Assembly: GCA_900316965.1 (NCBI GenBank)
Contig: ONEY01000020.1
Coordinates: forward strand, 1-39,552
Length of the DNA: 39,552 nt
Direction of reading: 5' to 3'
Source: an uncultured Bacteroidales bacterium
GTDB lineage: Bacteria > Bacteroidota > Bacteroidia > Bacteroidales > P3
The stretch's first letter is position 1. Each line of letters begins with the position of its first letter. This document shows, piece after piece, positions 15,660 through 24,686 of this stretch. A program made the translations under genes and the position numbers. Under the pieces are notes generated by a model that saw only the letters and a program-made list of their open reading frames with translations, was not told the origin of the DNA and did no database searches.

Positions 15660-18425
15660 TTAATGAGCCTCAAGCCAGTTTTGTCCTACGTCAATACCAA
15701 CCTCGACGGGTATAGATAGAGGCAATGCATTGACCATCTCGTGTTCTACAATTTCCTTAACAATGTCAATTTCACTGTTTAGTACATCAAAGACAAGTTC
15801 GTCGTGAACCTGAAGAATCATTTTGGATTGCAAGTTTAGTTCCTTGAATTTTTTCCAAACACGTATCATCGCAATCTTTATCATGTCGGCGGAAGTGCCT
15901 TGTACAGGCATGTTGACGGCGTTGCGTTCCGCAAATTGACGTTGAGCGGCATTGCGGCTATTGATGTCGTAGAGATATCGACGGCGGCCCAAGAGTGTTT
16001 GTGCGTAGCCATGTTCGCGAGCGAAAGCTATGTTGCTGTCAATATACTGTTTTATGGCAGGATATTGCTGAAAATACTCTTCTATTAGAGCCGCAGCTTC
16101 TTTGCGAGGTATATTAAGTTGCTCAGAAAGACCGAAAGCGCTGATGCCATATACAATGCCGAAATTGACCGACTTTGCGTTACGACGTTGCTCCTTGCTC
16201 ACCTCGTCGATGTTAAGGTGGTAAATTTTGGCGGCAGTAGCGGCATGGATATCATAGTGGTTGGCGAATGCGGCAATCATATGTTCGTCGTTTGACAACG
16301 AAGCTATTATTCTCAGTTCAATTTGAGAATAGTCAGCGGCAAGAATGCTGTGTTCGTTGTCGCGAGGCACGAAAGCACGTCTAATCTCGCGCCCTCGCTC
16401 TGTGCGTATAGGTATGTTTTGCAGGTTGGGGTTAGACGAGCTGAGACGACCTGTTGCTGTTACTGTCTGATTATAGATAGTGTGAAGACGACCCGATTGG
16501 CTGTCGATGAGTTTAGGAAAGGTGTCAAGATAGGTTGAAATCAGTTTGTTTAAAGATCTGAATTCGAGTATGAGAGGAATAATAGGATGACGGTCGGCAA
16601 GTTTCTGCAATACATCCTCGGCGGTGCTATACTGCTTTGTAGCTGTTAGAGGAGGCTTGTCGGTTACTTGCATTTTATCGTATAGTATTTCGCCTAATTG
16701 CTTAGGCGAACTGATATTAAATGTTGTCCCAGCAAGTTGATATATTTCTTTCTCGATGCCGTCGCGTTCTTTGGCGAGGTCGGCGGAGTATTTGGTCAAT
16801 ACGTCGACATCAATGCGAACACCTTCGCGTTCCATGTCGACAAGCACATCGACTAGAGGAATCTCTACTTCTTTGTATAGTGCCAGCATGTCGCTATCGA
16901 GCAGCGATTTGTACATGGGTTCGTAAAGACGGAACAACATTGAAGCCGCTTGACAAGGGTAGTCGTCGTCGTTTTCGTCGAGTTGTTCTCCGAGGATACT
17001 CGACACTATGAAATCGAGATAATGGCGAGCTTCGGAATTGATAAGATAGTGAGCCAACTGCACATCGAAAACATCTCCGCATATAGATATGTCGTGGTGA
17101 GAGAAGATATTTTTCAGTTGCTTGAGGTCATAACATATTTTCTTGGTCGACTCGTTTTCCATGGCTGCCTGAACAAACGAGAAATAGTCGTTTTCGTCGA
17201 ATGGCAGGTAAGTTACCTCCTCAGGGCTAGTGGCAAAGGCAAGACCTTTCACTTGATGGCTCTTGGAGTCTTGATCGATGAAGATGGCGAAGTCTTTGTC
17301 TTGCAAATCGGCCAATATCTCTACCGTGAGTGTTTGATGAGTGGCTTTTGAAGCAGTTGTCGTCTGAGAGTTAGAGTCGTTGATGGCTGGTTGATCGAAC
17401 AGAGATGCCTGAGAAGGGTCAGGTTGTGAAACAGCCTTTGAGCGCGTTTTGCTTTTGTTGGCGGCTATCACTTTTTCGGGAGACAAATTGCCGTTGGCGG
17501 TTTTCACCCTAAGGTTAATTTTTAATGCCAAGTCAGGGTCGGTGACGGTGAGATCGGTATATATTTTTTTGGCAAAAGCCTTGAATTCCAATTCGGCAAA
17601 GAGGTCAGCCAGCTTTTCGTAGTCGGGTTTGTCATAGACGAGAGCTTTTTCGTCGAAAGGCACGGGGACGGAGCGGCAGATGGTGGCAAGCTCTTTGGAT
17701 AGAAGAGCTTGGTCTTTGTATTCTACTACAAGATTGCGTAGCTTTTCGTTGCGTATTTCTTCGCTGTTTTCAATCATGTTCTCCACACTACCGAATTGAG
17801 CCACTAGTTGTTTAGCCTTCTTTTCGCCCACACCAGGAACGCCAGGAATGTTGTCGATAGAATCGCCCCAGAGGCCAAGAATATCGGCGACTTGCTCGGG
17901 TCGCTCAACGTTGAAGGCGTCGCACACCTCCTTTACGCCGTAAATGCTGTCGGGGCGACCCATGCGACCAAATCTGTACAGATGTATACAAGGAGTTACA
18001 AGCTGTGCGAAATCTTTGTCAGGCGTAACCATCAGCACCTCGTCAAAATTCGCCTCCTCGGCGTGGAAGGCAAGGGTACCAATTATGTCGTCGGCTTCAT
18101 ATCCAGCCTTAGTGACCACAGTGATATTGAAGCCTTCTATGACACGGTGTATGTACGGCAACGCATTGCTTATATCCTCGGGCATTTTGTCGCGGTTGGC
18201 TTTGTAAAGCTCATAGCGTTCGTGGCGAAAAGTAGGCTCAGAGAGGTCGAATGCCACAGCGCAATGCGATGGCTGCTGTTGTTTCAGCAGGTCGTAAAGA
18301 GTCATGGTAAAGCCCAGCACGGCAGAGGTATTCATGCCTCTGCTGTTCATGCGCGGATTGTGGTTGAGGGCATAGTAGGCACGATACACCATAGCCATGC
18401 CGTCGATCAACATTAGTTTTTTCAT
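15660..18425 (-). CDS. polA: DNA polymerase I with degenerate 3'-5' exonuclease domain
   Basis: A 921-residue family A polymerase for Okazaki fragment processing and repair. The 5'-3' exonuclease is intact: VAFD near 57-60, YKANRDKMP, GYEADDIIGTLA at 108-119, TPDKDFAQLV at 134-143 and the helix-hairpin-helix NIPGVPGVGEKKA. The polymerase domain is also intact: motif A DYSQIELRI at 698-706, the O-helix region RRNAKSVNFGIVYG and motif C QVHDELVFDV at 872-881. The middle domain (370-501) has lost the proofreading residues: exo I reads FAIFIDQD, exo II KQLKNIF (Leu437 where Asp is expected), and exo III YPCQAAS (Ala493 where Asp is expected). So it should lack proofreading, as in Thermus Pol I. 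It starts 1 bp after pdxA stops and is followed by ruvC. Confidence 0.96.
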   Translation of the reverse strand: MKKLMLIDGMAMVYRAYYALNHNPRMNSRGMNTSAVLGFTMTLYDLLKQQQPSHCAVAFDLSEPTFRHERYELYKANRDKMPEDISNALPYIHRVIEGFNITVVTKAGYEADDIIGTLAFHAEEANFDEVLMVTPDKDFAQLVTPCIHLYRFGRMGRPDSIYGVKEVCDAFNVERPEQVADILGLWGDSIDNIPGVPGVGEKKAKQLVAQFGSVENMIENSEEIRNEKLRNLVVEYKDQALLSKELATICRSVPVPFDEKALVYDKPDYEKLADLFAELEFKAFAKKIYTDLTVTDPDLALKINLRVKTANGNLSPEKVIAANKSKTRSKAVSQPDPSQASLFDQPAINDSNSQTTTASKATHQTLTVEILADLQDKDFAIFIDQDSKSHQVKGLAFATSPEEVTYLPFDENDYFSFVQAAMENESTKKICYDLKQLKNIFSHHDISICGDVFDVQLAHYLINSEARHYLDFIVSSILGEQLDENDDDYPCQAASMLFRLYEPMYKSLLDSDMLALYKEVEIPLVDVLVDMEREGVRIDVDVLTKYSADLAKERDGIEKEIYQLAGTTFNISSPKQLGEILYDKMQVTDKPPLTATKQYSTAEDVLQKLADRHPIIPLILEFRSLNKLISTYLDTFPKLIDSQSGRLHTIYNQTVTATGRLSSSNPNLQNIPIRTERGREIRRAFVPRDNEHSILAADYSQIELRIIASLSNDEHMIAAFANHYDIHAATAAKIYHLNIDEVSKEQRRNAKSVNFGIVYGISAFGLSEQLNIPRKEAAALIEEYFQQYPAIKQYIDSNIAFAREHGYAQTLLGRRRYLYDINSRNAAQRQFAERNAVNMPVQGTSADMIKIAMIRVWKKFKELNLQSKMILQVHDELVFDVLNSEIDIVKEIVEHEMVNALPLSIPVEVGIDVGQNWLEAH

Positions 18426-18426
18426 C

Positions 18427-19470
18427 CTAATTGAGAGGGTTGGCGGTTAGTTCGTCGTATTCGTGACGATGGCGAAGAATGTCGCAAGCCAAATTCACGG
18501 CATGACGGAAAGACTGTTCGCTAGCTTTGTTTTTGCCAGCAATATCGTAGGCAGTGCCGTGAGCTGGCGATGTACGGATGATTTCGAGGCCGGCAGTGTA
18601 GTTGACGCCTTCGGTGAACGACATCAATTTGAAAGGAATAAGCCCCTGGTCGTGGTACAGAGCTAGAACACCGTCGAAGTGGTTGAAGTCGCTGCTACCG
18701 AAGAAGCCGTCGGAAGGATAAGGTCCATAGACAAGTATACCATTGTTGTAAGATTCGTCAATGGCAGGTTTCACCACCAATTCGTCCTGGTTGCCAATAA
18801 CACCGTTGTCGCCGGCATGAGGGTCAATGGCAAGAACGGCTATTTTGGGCATAGGTATGCCGAAGTCGCGTTTCAGAGAGTTGTGCATTATCTTTATTTT
18901 GTTCATCAGCAACTCTTTGGTGATAGCGTTGGGGACATCCTTAAGAGCCAGGTGGTTGGTGACGATGCCAATGCGGATTCGGTCGCAAACCATCATCATA
19001 AGCGAGTCGCCATTGAACATGTTGGAAAGATATTCCGTGTGTCCGGGGAAGTCGAAATCGGGCGATTGAATATTCTTTTTGTTGATGGGGGCGGTAACAA
19101 GAACGTCGACAATACCCTCTTTGAGGTCGGCACAAGCTCTGTCGAGAGCCATACGGCTGAGGGCTCCTGCTGTTTCTGTTGATTTGCCAAGCTCAATTTT
19201 TATTTCGTCGGGTACAAGGTTGACGACGTTGAATTTCTTCTCTTGAGCTTGTGAGGCACTTTGAAGTGCAGAGAAATTGAGTTCTTGATGTTGAGGAGAA
19301 AGAAGTTTTTTGTGATATGAAGCTACTTTGGTGGAACCATAAAGAATAGGGGTGCAGTGTTCAAACATGCGGCTGTCGGAGAAAGCTTTGAGAATAACTT
19401 CATATCCTATACCATTGATATCACCGTGAGTTATGGCGACTTTTATTTTGTGCGATTCTGTTTTAGACAT
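18427..19470 (-). CDS. pdxA: 4-hydroxythreonine-4-phosphate dehydrogenase
   Basis: A 347-residue NAD-dependent enzyme that oxidises 4-phosphohydroxy-L-threonine in the DXP-dependent pathway of pyridoxal 5'-phosphate synthesis. The N-terminal AITHGDINGIGYEVILKAF, metal-ligand histidines in FPGHTEYL and YHDQGLIPFKL, and the C-terminal RTSPAHGTAYDIAG are all characteristic PdxA blocks. Length is slightly above the E. coli enzyme (329). The stop codon is 1 bp before the polA start, so the two genes are almost certainly co-transcribed. pepA lies 70 bp upstream on the same strand. Confidence 0.95.
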   Translation of the reverse strand: MSKTESHKIKVAITHGDINGIGYEVILKAFSDSRMFEHCTPILYGSTKVASYHKKLLSPQHQELNFSALQSASQAQEKKFNVVNLVPDEIKIELGKSTETAGALSRMALDRACADLKEGIVDVLVTAPINKKNIQSPDFDFPGHTEYLSNMFNGDSLMMMVCDRIRIGIVTNHLALKDVPNAITKELLMNKIKIMHNSLKRDFGIPMPKIAVLAIDPHAGDNGVIGNQDELVVKPAIDESYNNGILVYGPYPSDGFFGSSDFNHFDGVLALYHDQGLIPFKLMSFTEGVNYTAGLEIIRTSPAHGTAYDIAGKNKASEQSFRHAVNLACDILRHRHEYDELTANPLN

Positions 19471-19540
19471 TGTTGTGTGATGTTGATTTTGTTAGCGACT
19501 AATTGTAATAGAACTAAAGATCTTGTTTTGGTTATGCATC

Positions 19541-20998
19541 TTATTGGTTGTTTGCTTGTTGGCAAGCTTCGTAGGTTTGGAAGAAAGCGTAAAGCAAGCG
19601 TACTCCGAAGCCAGAAGCACCAACACCATAATGGTGCTCGCGTTTGCCATAATACGCCACACCGGCAATGTCGAGGTGGATATATGGATGGTGAGCGAAA
19701 TGTGCCAGAAATCGGCCAGCGGTGATGGTGCCGGCGTTGGCGTGGAGGTTGCAGTTTATCATGTCGGCGACATCGCTCTTGAGCAATTCATCGTATTCTT
19801 TCCAAAAAGGCAGAGGAGCAAGGCGCTCACACACCTGTTCGCCAACAATACCCAAAAGGCTGAAAGGTTTTTCGGCGTCTTGTTGCATGGCGGCGATGAC
19901 GTGGGTGCCAAGTGCCCTTACAGCCGCGCCGGTAAGAGTGGCGGCGTCGATGATAAGCTCAGGGTTTTGTTGGTCGGCATAGGCGATGGCGTCGGCGAGG
20001 ATAAGACGTCCTTCGGCATCAGTGTTGGTGATTTCCACTGTTGTGCCATCATACATACGAAGTATGTCGTCGGCGGCGTAGGCGTTGCGTCCTGGGCGGT
20101 TGTCGGTCAAAGGTAGGAACGCCATGATATGGACAGGGAGATGGTTTTCGGCGGCAGCAAAAAGAGTTGACGCCATAGTAGCAGCACCAGCCATGTCGGA
20201 TTTCATTTCCACCATGTGGTCGTCGGGTTTGATGTTGAGGCCACCGGTATCGTACATAATACCTTTGCCCACGAGAGCCACGGGTTGCTTGTTGATATGA
20301 TTTTCGGGTTTGTATTCAAGAACAACGAAGCGAGCCTCATCGTCGCTACCGCGGTTTACAGCAAGCAAACCACCCATGCCTAACGATTCGATCTTTTTTT
20401 GACCCAAGACGGTACATTTCACGTTTCCCACACGTTTGGCTTCGGCGGCAAGAATGTCGGCGAATTTTGGTGCGTTAAGGTAGATGACAGGTTCGTTAAC
20501 CCAGTCGCGACAAGTGTCAATGCGTCGCCATAACTTAAGGTTCTCGTCAATAACGGCAGGTTCAAGGATGTGCTGCTCGACGACGATATCCTCAATTAGT
20601 TGTTCTTTTTTCTTTTTGTATTTGTCAAAGCGATAGTTGGCCATGTGGAAACCTTCCAAGAAAGCCACAGCCTCTTCGGGGATAATGCCTTCGCCGGTAA
20701 AGTATATTCGATTGGTTATTTCCTCTACGAGAAGTGCTTGGATGTGAGCTGCGGCTTTGCGCAGTTTCTCGAGAGCCTCGACATTAGGCATCTCGCTGTC
20801 AAAATTCTGCACATATATTTTGTGCGGCAGACGGTTTAGAACAACGAGAGCGTTGGGATCCTCTTTCCTTTTAGCTTCCACATAAGCCAATTCGTCTTTT
20901 TTGAAAGGCAAAGAACGAGAGGCAACATCGTTGCCATACAAGAAAACAAGCGAATTGTTCAGCTCGTTGTATTTTATTTTTTCAAGTGTTATATTCAT
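19541..20998 (-). CDS. pepA: Leucyl aminopeptidase (peptidase family M17)
   Basis: A 485-residue cytosolic aminopeptidase that removes N-terminal residues from peptides. The dimetal centre is visible in LVGKGIMYDTGGLNIKP and EMKSDMAGAAT, and in the M17 signature NTDAEGRLILADA. The catalytic Arg lies within NTDAEGR and the preceding Lys in VGKGIMYD. The N-terminal regulatory domain (residues 1-170) is present and the length is normal. A promoter box is found about 150 bp upstream (21150-21158), so it probably heads the pepA-pdxA-polA-ruvC transcript. Confidence 0.95.
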   Translation of the reverse strand: MNITLEKIKYNELNNSLVFLYGNDVASRSLPFKKDELAYVEAKRKEDPNALVVLNRLPHKIYVQNFDSEMPNVEALEKLRKAAAHIQALLVEEITNRIYFTGEGIIPEEAVAFLEGFHMANYRFDKYKKKKEQLIEDIVVEQHILEPAVIDENLKLWRRIDTCRDWVNEPVIYLNAPKFADILAAEAKRVGNVKCTVLGQKKIESLGMGGLLAVNRGSDDEARFVVLEYKPENHINKQPVALVGKGIMYDTGGLNIKPDDHMVEMKSDMAGAATMASTLFAAAENHLPVHIMAFLPLTDNRPGRNAYAADDILRMYDGTTVEITNTDAEGRLILADAIAYADQQNPELIIDAATLTGAAVRALGTHVIAAMQQDAEKPFSLLGIVGEQVCERLAPLPFWKEYDELLKSDVADMINCNLHANAGTITAGRFLAHFAHHPYIHLDIAGVAYYGKREHHYGVGASGFGVRLLYAFFQTYEACQQANNQ

Positions 20999-21149
20999 AT
21001 ATGCTGAGTTAATAAAAGTTTATTAATGATGTACGCGTTTTTAGTAGTTCTCGTCAAAGAAGATTATTTCAAGATAAAAAAACAAAGAAATATAATAACC
21101 CTCTGTTTATCGAATGTTTGTAGTTATCAGTTAAGGTTAAAAACAATTT

Positions 21150-21158
21150 GCAAATTTA
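21150..21158 (-). promoter_or_regulatory. Bacteroidota promoter for pepA-pdxA-polA-ruvC
   Basis: On the minus strand TAAATTTGC matches the TAnnTTTG -7 box. A TTTG -33-like element lies upstream (complement of CAAA at 21175-21178), 16 bp away. The predicted leader to the pepA ATG at 20998 is about 145 nt. Confidence 0.6.
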
Positions 21159-21364
21159 CACAAAATCCTCGGCTCAAACGTATATATATATTAAAAAATA
21201 TTTTAATGCAATAATGGAATAAAGACGATGATTTGTTGTTTTGTCATTTCAAAGCGAATAATTGCTTGATTCATATTGTCTAATCCTAGTGAAGCCAACC
21301 ACTAATGACATGGTGTTTTGCTGAGGTATAGCCATAAAAAAAACAATAATTATAAAAGCAAAAA

Positions 21365-21398
21365 GTAGGAGAAAAAACCAATGGCTTCCCTCCTACTC
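21365..21398 (-). terminator. Probable terminator after the M16 peptidase gene
   Basis: AGTAGGAG (21365-21372) and CTCCTACT (21391-21398) form an 8-bp stem with an 18-nt loop. On the minus strand the stem is followed by TTTTGCTTTT. The large loop makes it a weaker call than the other hairpins. Confidence 0.5.
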
Positions 21399-21486
21399 TA
21401 TTGTATTGTAGTATCTGTATGGCTATTATCTTTGTTGTATTATAGATTAAGAAGATTTTTTATCCTTATGCCATAGCCGCAACCTT

Positions 21487-24381
21487 TTAGAATTTAATCA
21501 TATCTTCGAAGTTAACTTTCTTAATCTCACCGTATTTTGAAAGATCCTTCATGTTCATTTTTTTAGCATTGCCGGTTATAAAGATAGCCATAGGGCGGCC
21601 TTCGACATATTTTTTGTGGAAAGCGCGCAAATCGTCGTATTTCATATTCTTGATCTCGTTTGTGATTTCAAGACGAGGGTCGTGACCTATTTTTTCCACT
21701 TCCTTCCAGTATCTTACCTGAGAAGGTAGCGAGCGGAAAGTGATGTAATTAGAGTTGCGGGTGGAGACGAGGTAATCGCGTACCGATTCAAATTTCTCTT
21801 TGCGGTCGGGGAATATGAGCATAATGTCGCGCACAGCAGCTACGCCGTCGTTGGTTTTGTCGCATTGGGTGCCGAGGTAGCCGTAATAGAATGCGGGGTA
21901 CATGTTTTTGCGGTTGTAACGGAATTGACCATAAGTGCTGTAACCCAATGAGCGGAATTCACGTATTTCCTGGAAAAAGACACCCGCCATGCTGCCGCTC
22001 ATATATTCGTTGAACATAGTGCAAGCGGCGCGGTCGTTCTCGTAATCGAAAGGTGTTGATTGAATACGAAAATCGATGTCGCTCTTGAGGAATTTTTTGT
22101 TAGTGCAGTAGTAAACGGCGTCCTTGTCAAAATTGCGAGGTATGCGGGTGCGCTCGTGATCAATGACAGTCACATCATCTTTGACAAGACCAAATTTTCG
22201 TATTTGGTCGACGATTTCAGTCGGGTCGGAAGTGCCCACATAGGTTACGTATCCGTCACGATCGAAGATGTTGTTGAGAATGCCAACAAGGTCGTTGCCG
22301 TTCAGGTCACTCAGCTCTTCGATGGTAGTATGGTCAATGTATTCTGATTTGTCGCCATAAAGAATATAAGAGAATAGAGCTTCTGTCCAAATGGAAGCTT
22401 CGTTCTTCGAAGCTCTCTTGGATGCTTTGAGCTCGTCGACGATGTTGTCGAGTTGTTGAGAGTCGTGACGAGGATGGCTAAACTTGAGATGTATGAGGTC
22501 CATGATTTTGTCGCGGTTTTTCTCCATGCCGCTGATATCTATCCAAGTGTAGTCGTAGTTTGAGCCGATATTAAAAGAGCCACCAAGTTTGTCAAGTTCA
22601 ATGTTGAATTGCTGAAGAGATAAATCGATTCCATTTGCCGAGTCTTTGACACCGAGGTTATTGAAATAGCTGTTGGCGACCTCGATATTGTGGTTGTCGG
22701 CTTTGCCATAATGGTAGTATATTTTGATTTGGAAGAGATCGTTTTTGGGGTTCATCGTGGCATACAAGTTGCAGTTTTTGCTTACAGCCAATGTTTTGAC
22801 ATCATTTTCGAAATCCACAACTTGTGCTTTTATAGGGGAAATCGCTCTTTCGGCAATATGTTTTGCAAAGGGTGACTGCTCGCCTTTGTTTTGAGCATTA
22901 AGATGATCCCAGTCGGGTTTAATTGCAGCATCCTTTTTTGGGAAACCCATACGAGAACGTACAATGGTGCAATGTTCACGATTGAAGTATTTTTCAGTCA
23001 CAGCCATGATATCTTCACGACTAAGGTTTTGTATACGCTCGTTGTCTTTTAGCCACTCCTCATAGCTGCTGCCGGTAAGTTCGAGAGTTTGAAGGAGTGA
23101 TGCTATGCCTCGGTAGTTTTCTAATGTTTTTTTGCGTTCGACCAAGCGTTTGGTCTTGATGCTTTCTAGCAGATCGTCGCTAAAACGACCTTGTTTAATG
23201 CTGTCGAGGGCGGCCCAAATGAGTTCCTCGGCCTCTTCATGTTTTTGACCGAGCAATTGAGGAATATAAATAATAATGTTGCTACCAGCATCCTGCAGCG
23301 AGAAAGGCATAAGTTGCGCAGCCATGAGTTCACCCTTGGTGACAAGTTCGTCGAGAAAACCGTTTCCACCAGTCAAAATACTGCTCATCATGTCGAGAAC
23401 CAGTTCGTCGGGGTCGTTTGCTTTCACACCGGGAAATACCATTATGCCCGCCTTGATAGGTGTTTGTTTTACGGTCTTCACAACTTGTTTGTCAAATGTA
23501 GGCAAATTCCATTGCGGTTCCTTGACTTTCTCGCCCTTAGGCCATATGCTAAAATATTTTTCAGCCATCTGTAAAGCCTCATTGGTTTCGAAATCGCCGA
23601 CAAGGACAAGAGCCATATTTGAGGCCACATAATATTTGTCGTAGAAACGCTTCATGGCAGAAGGTTGTGGATTTTTCAGATGACGATCCCATCCAATGAT
23701 ATCGCGACTGTAAGGGTGTTCGCCAAAACTTTCGTTGAATATGTTGCGTTGGAAAGTGTACATCATCTGGTTGGCGTAGAGGTTTCGTTCTTCATACACG
23801 GCCTCAAGCTCACTTTGGAAAAGACGGTAAACGGGGTTGCGGAAACGTTCGGCATAAACATCCATCCAGTTTTCCAATTGATTAGAAGGCAGAATATTGT
23901 AATATACTGTGTAGTCGTATGTTGTTCCTGCGTTAAGGCCTGTGCACCCCATCTGTTGCAGAATGGCGTCTGTTTCGTTGGCAATGGCATACTTGCTTGC
24001 CTCAATGTTCAGACGGTTAATCTCAAGCTGAATATCATGGCGTTTGCGAGACTCTTTTGTTTTCTGCATCAAGTCGTATAGGTCGCTAATGCTGTCAAGA
24101 TATGGTTTCTCTTTTCCCCAGTCGGTTGTGCCAATACGGTCGGTGCCTTTGAACATGATATGTTCAAAATAGTGAGCCACACCCGTTGCGGCGGTGTCTT
24201 CATTTTTTGAACCAGCATGTACCACTATCGAGCCATATATTTTAGGCTCAGAATGATCTTCACATAGGATGACTTTCAATCCATTGCTAAGATAGAAAGT
24301 GTTAACATTGAGTTTGTCTTGTGCAGTGGCCGATATAACGGCAAAAGCAAACGTAAAAGCTAAAAATGTCTTTTTTATCAT
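21487..24381 (-). CDS. Exported M16-family zinc peptidase (pitrilysin-like, two-domain)
   Basis: A 964-residue protein with a signal peptide (MIKKTFLAFTFAFAVISATA) and two M16 halves. The inverted zinc motif is HYFEH at residues 70-74, with the downstream Glu ligand in SELEAVYEERN near 190-199. Between them is an insertion of about 45 residues (about 92-140) predicted to be helical or coiled coil; it widens the HXXEH-to-Glu spacing compared with pitrilysin. The second half (from about 500) carries the substrate-clamp-like, zinc-less domain, with LGYSTYGQFRYNRKN resembling the conserved R/Y pair region. It should degrade peptides in the periplasm. It has its own promoter (24451-24459) and lies divergent to the MATE gene. 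Confidence 0.92.
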   Translation of the reverse strand: MIKKTFLAFTFAFAVISATAQDKLNVNTFYLSNGLKVILCEDHSEPKIYGSIVVHAGSKNEDTAATGVAHYFEHIMFKGTDRIGTTDWGKEKPYLDSISDLYDLMQKTKESRKRHDIQLEINRLNIEASKYAIANETDAILQQMGCTGLNAGTTYDYTVYYNILPSNQLENWMDVYAERFRNPVYRLFQSELEAVYEERNLYANQMMYTFQRNIFNESFGEHPYSRDIIGWDRHLKNPQPSAMKRFYDKYYVASNMALVLVGDFETNEALQMAEKYFSIWPKGEKVKEPQWNLPTFDKQVVKTVKQTPIKAGIMVFPGVKANDPDELVLDMMSSILTGGNGFLDELVTKGELMAAQLMPFSLQDAGSNIIIYIPQLLGQKHEEAEELIWAALDSIKQGRFSDDLLESIKTKRLVERKKTLENYRGIASLLQTLELTGSSYEEWLKDNERIQNLSREDIMAVTEKYFNREHCTIVRSRMGFPKKDAAIKPDWDHLNAQNKGEQSPFAKHIAERAISPIKAQVVDFENDVKTLAVSKNCNLYATMNPKNDLFQIKIYYHYGKADNHNIEVANSYFNNLGVKDSANGIDLSLQQFNIELDKLGGSFNIGSNYDYTWIDISGMEKNRDKIMDLIHLKFSHPRHDSQQLDNIVDELKASKRASKNEASIWTEALFSYILYGDKSEYIDHTTIEELSDLNGNDLVGILNNIFDRDGYVTYVGTSDPTEIVDQIRKFGLVKDDVTVIDHERTRIPRNFDKDAVYYCTNKKFLKSDIDFRIQSTPFDYENDRAACTMFNEYMSGSMAGVFFQEIREFRSLGYSTYGQFRYNRKNMYPAFYYGYLGTQCDKTNDGVAAVRDIMLIFPDRKEKFESVRDYLVSTRNSNYITFRSLPSQVRYWKEVEKIGHDPRLEITNEIKNMKYDDLRAFHKKYVEGRPMAIFITGNAKKMNMKDLSKYGEIKKVNFEDMIKF

Positions 24382-24450
24382 AAAACAAATATTACTGTAA
24401 TAAAGCTAATTGTTTATAATAATTGTTATTCTATATATTTTTTTCAGATT

Positions 24451-24459
24451 GCAAATTTA
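24451..24459 (-). promoter_or_regulatory. Bacteroidota -7 promoter box for the M16 peptidase
   Basis: Minus-strand TAAATTTGC fits TAnnTTTG and lies 70-78 bp upstream of the ATG at 24381. No well-spaced -33 TTTG was found. It forms a divergent pair with the box at 24570-24577; the rest of the 305-bp gap 24382-24686 shows nothing else I can support. Confidence 0.55.
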
Positions 24460-24544
24460 CATTTTTTTTCTCAATAATGACGCCAACAAAATGAATATGT
24501 TCGAAAAAAGGTGAAACATCACACCACACACAGTTGTCCTTTCT

Positions 24545-24577
24545 TTTGTTATAAATGCCGATTTTTGACTAATTTTG
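24545..24577 (+). promoter_or_regulatory. Bacteroidota promoter for the MATE transporter gene
   Basis: A -33-like TTTG (24545-24548) and a -7 box TAATTTTG (24570-24577) are separated by 21 bp, close to the Bacteroidota arrangement. The leader to the proposed GTG start at 24687 would be about 100 nt. Confidence 0.58.
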
Positions 24578-24686
24578 CATTTCGTTTAAAGATATAGAAT
24601 CTATGTTATATATAGTTGATAATCCGAGATTTCATATTCGTTACTAGGTTTCAAGATTATTGTTTTTTTATTGTAAACACAGAAAA

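Larger units (their letters stand above)
20999..21486. other. 488-bp AT-rich intergenic region
   Basis: This gap between pepA and the M16 peptidase gene holds a minus-strand -7 promoter box for pepA (21150-21158) and a weak hairpin terminator for the M16 gene (21365-21398). I see no tRNA, no convincing small gene and no repeat array. The roughly 60-codon open frame at 21026-21214 looks like chance, with AT-rich composition and no recognisable motif. Confidence 0.6.

Noticed and set aside
17808..18416. 202-codon plus-strand open frame opposite the 5' nuclease domain of polA
   Set aside because: The minus-strand polA frame carries all the expected nuclease motifs; this is a shadow frame.
21026..21214. 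62-codon open frame in the pepA-M16 gap
   Set aside because: AT-rich chance frame overlapping the pepA promoter, with no motif and no start context.
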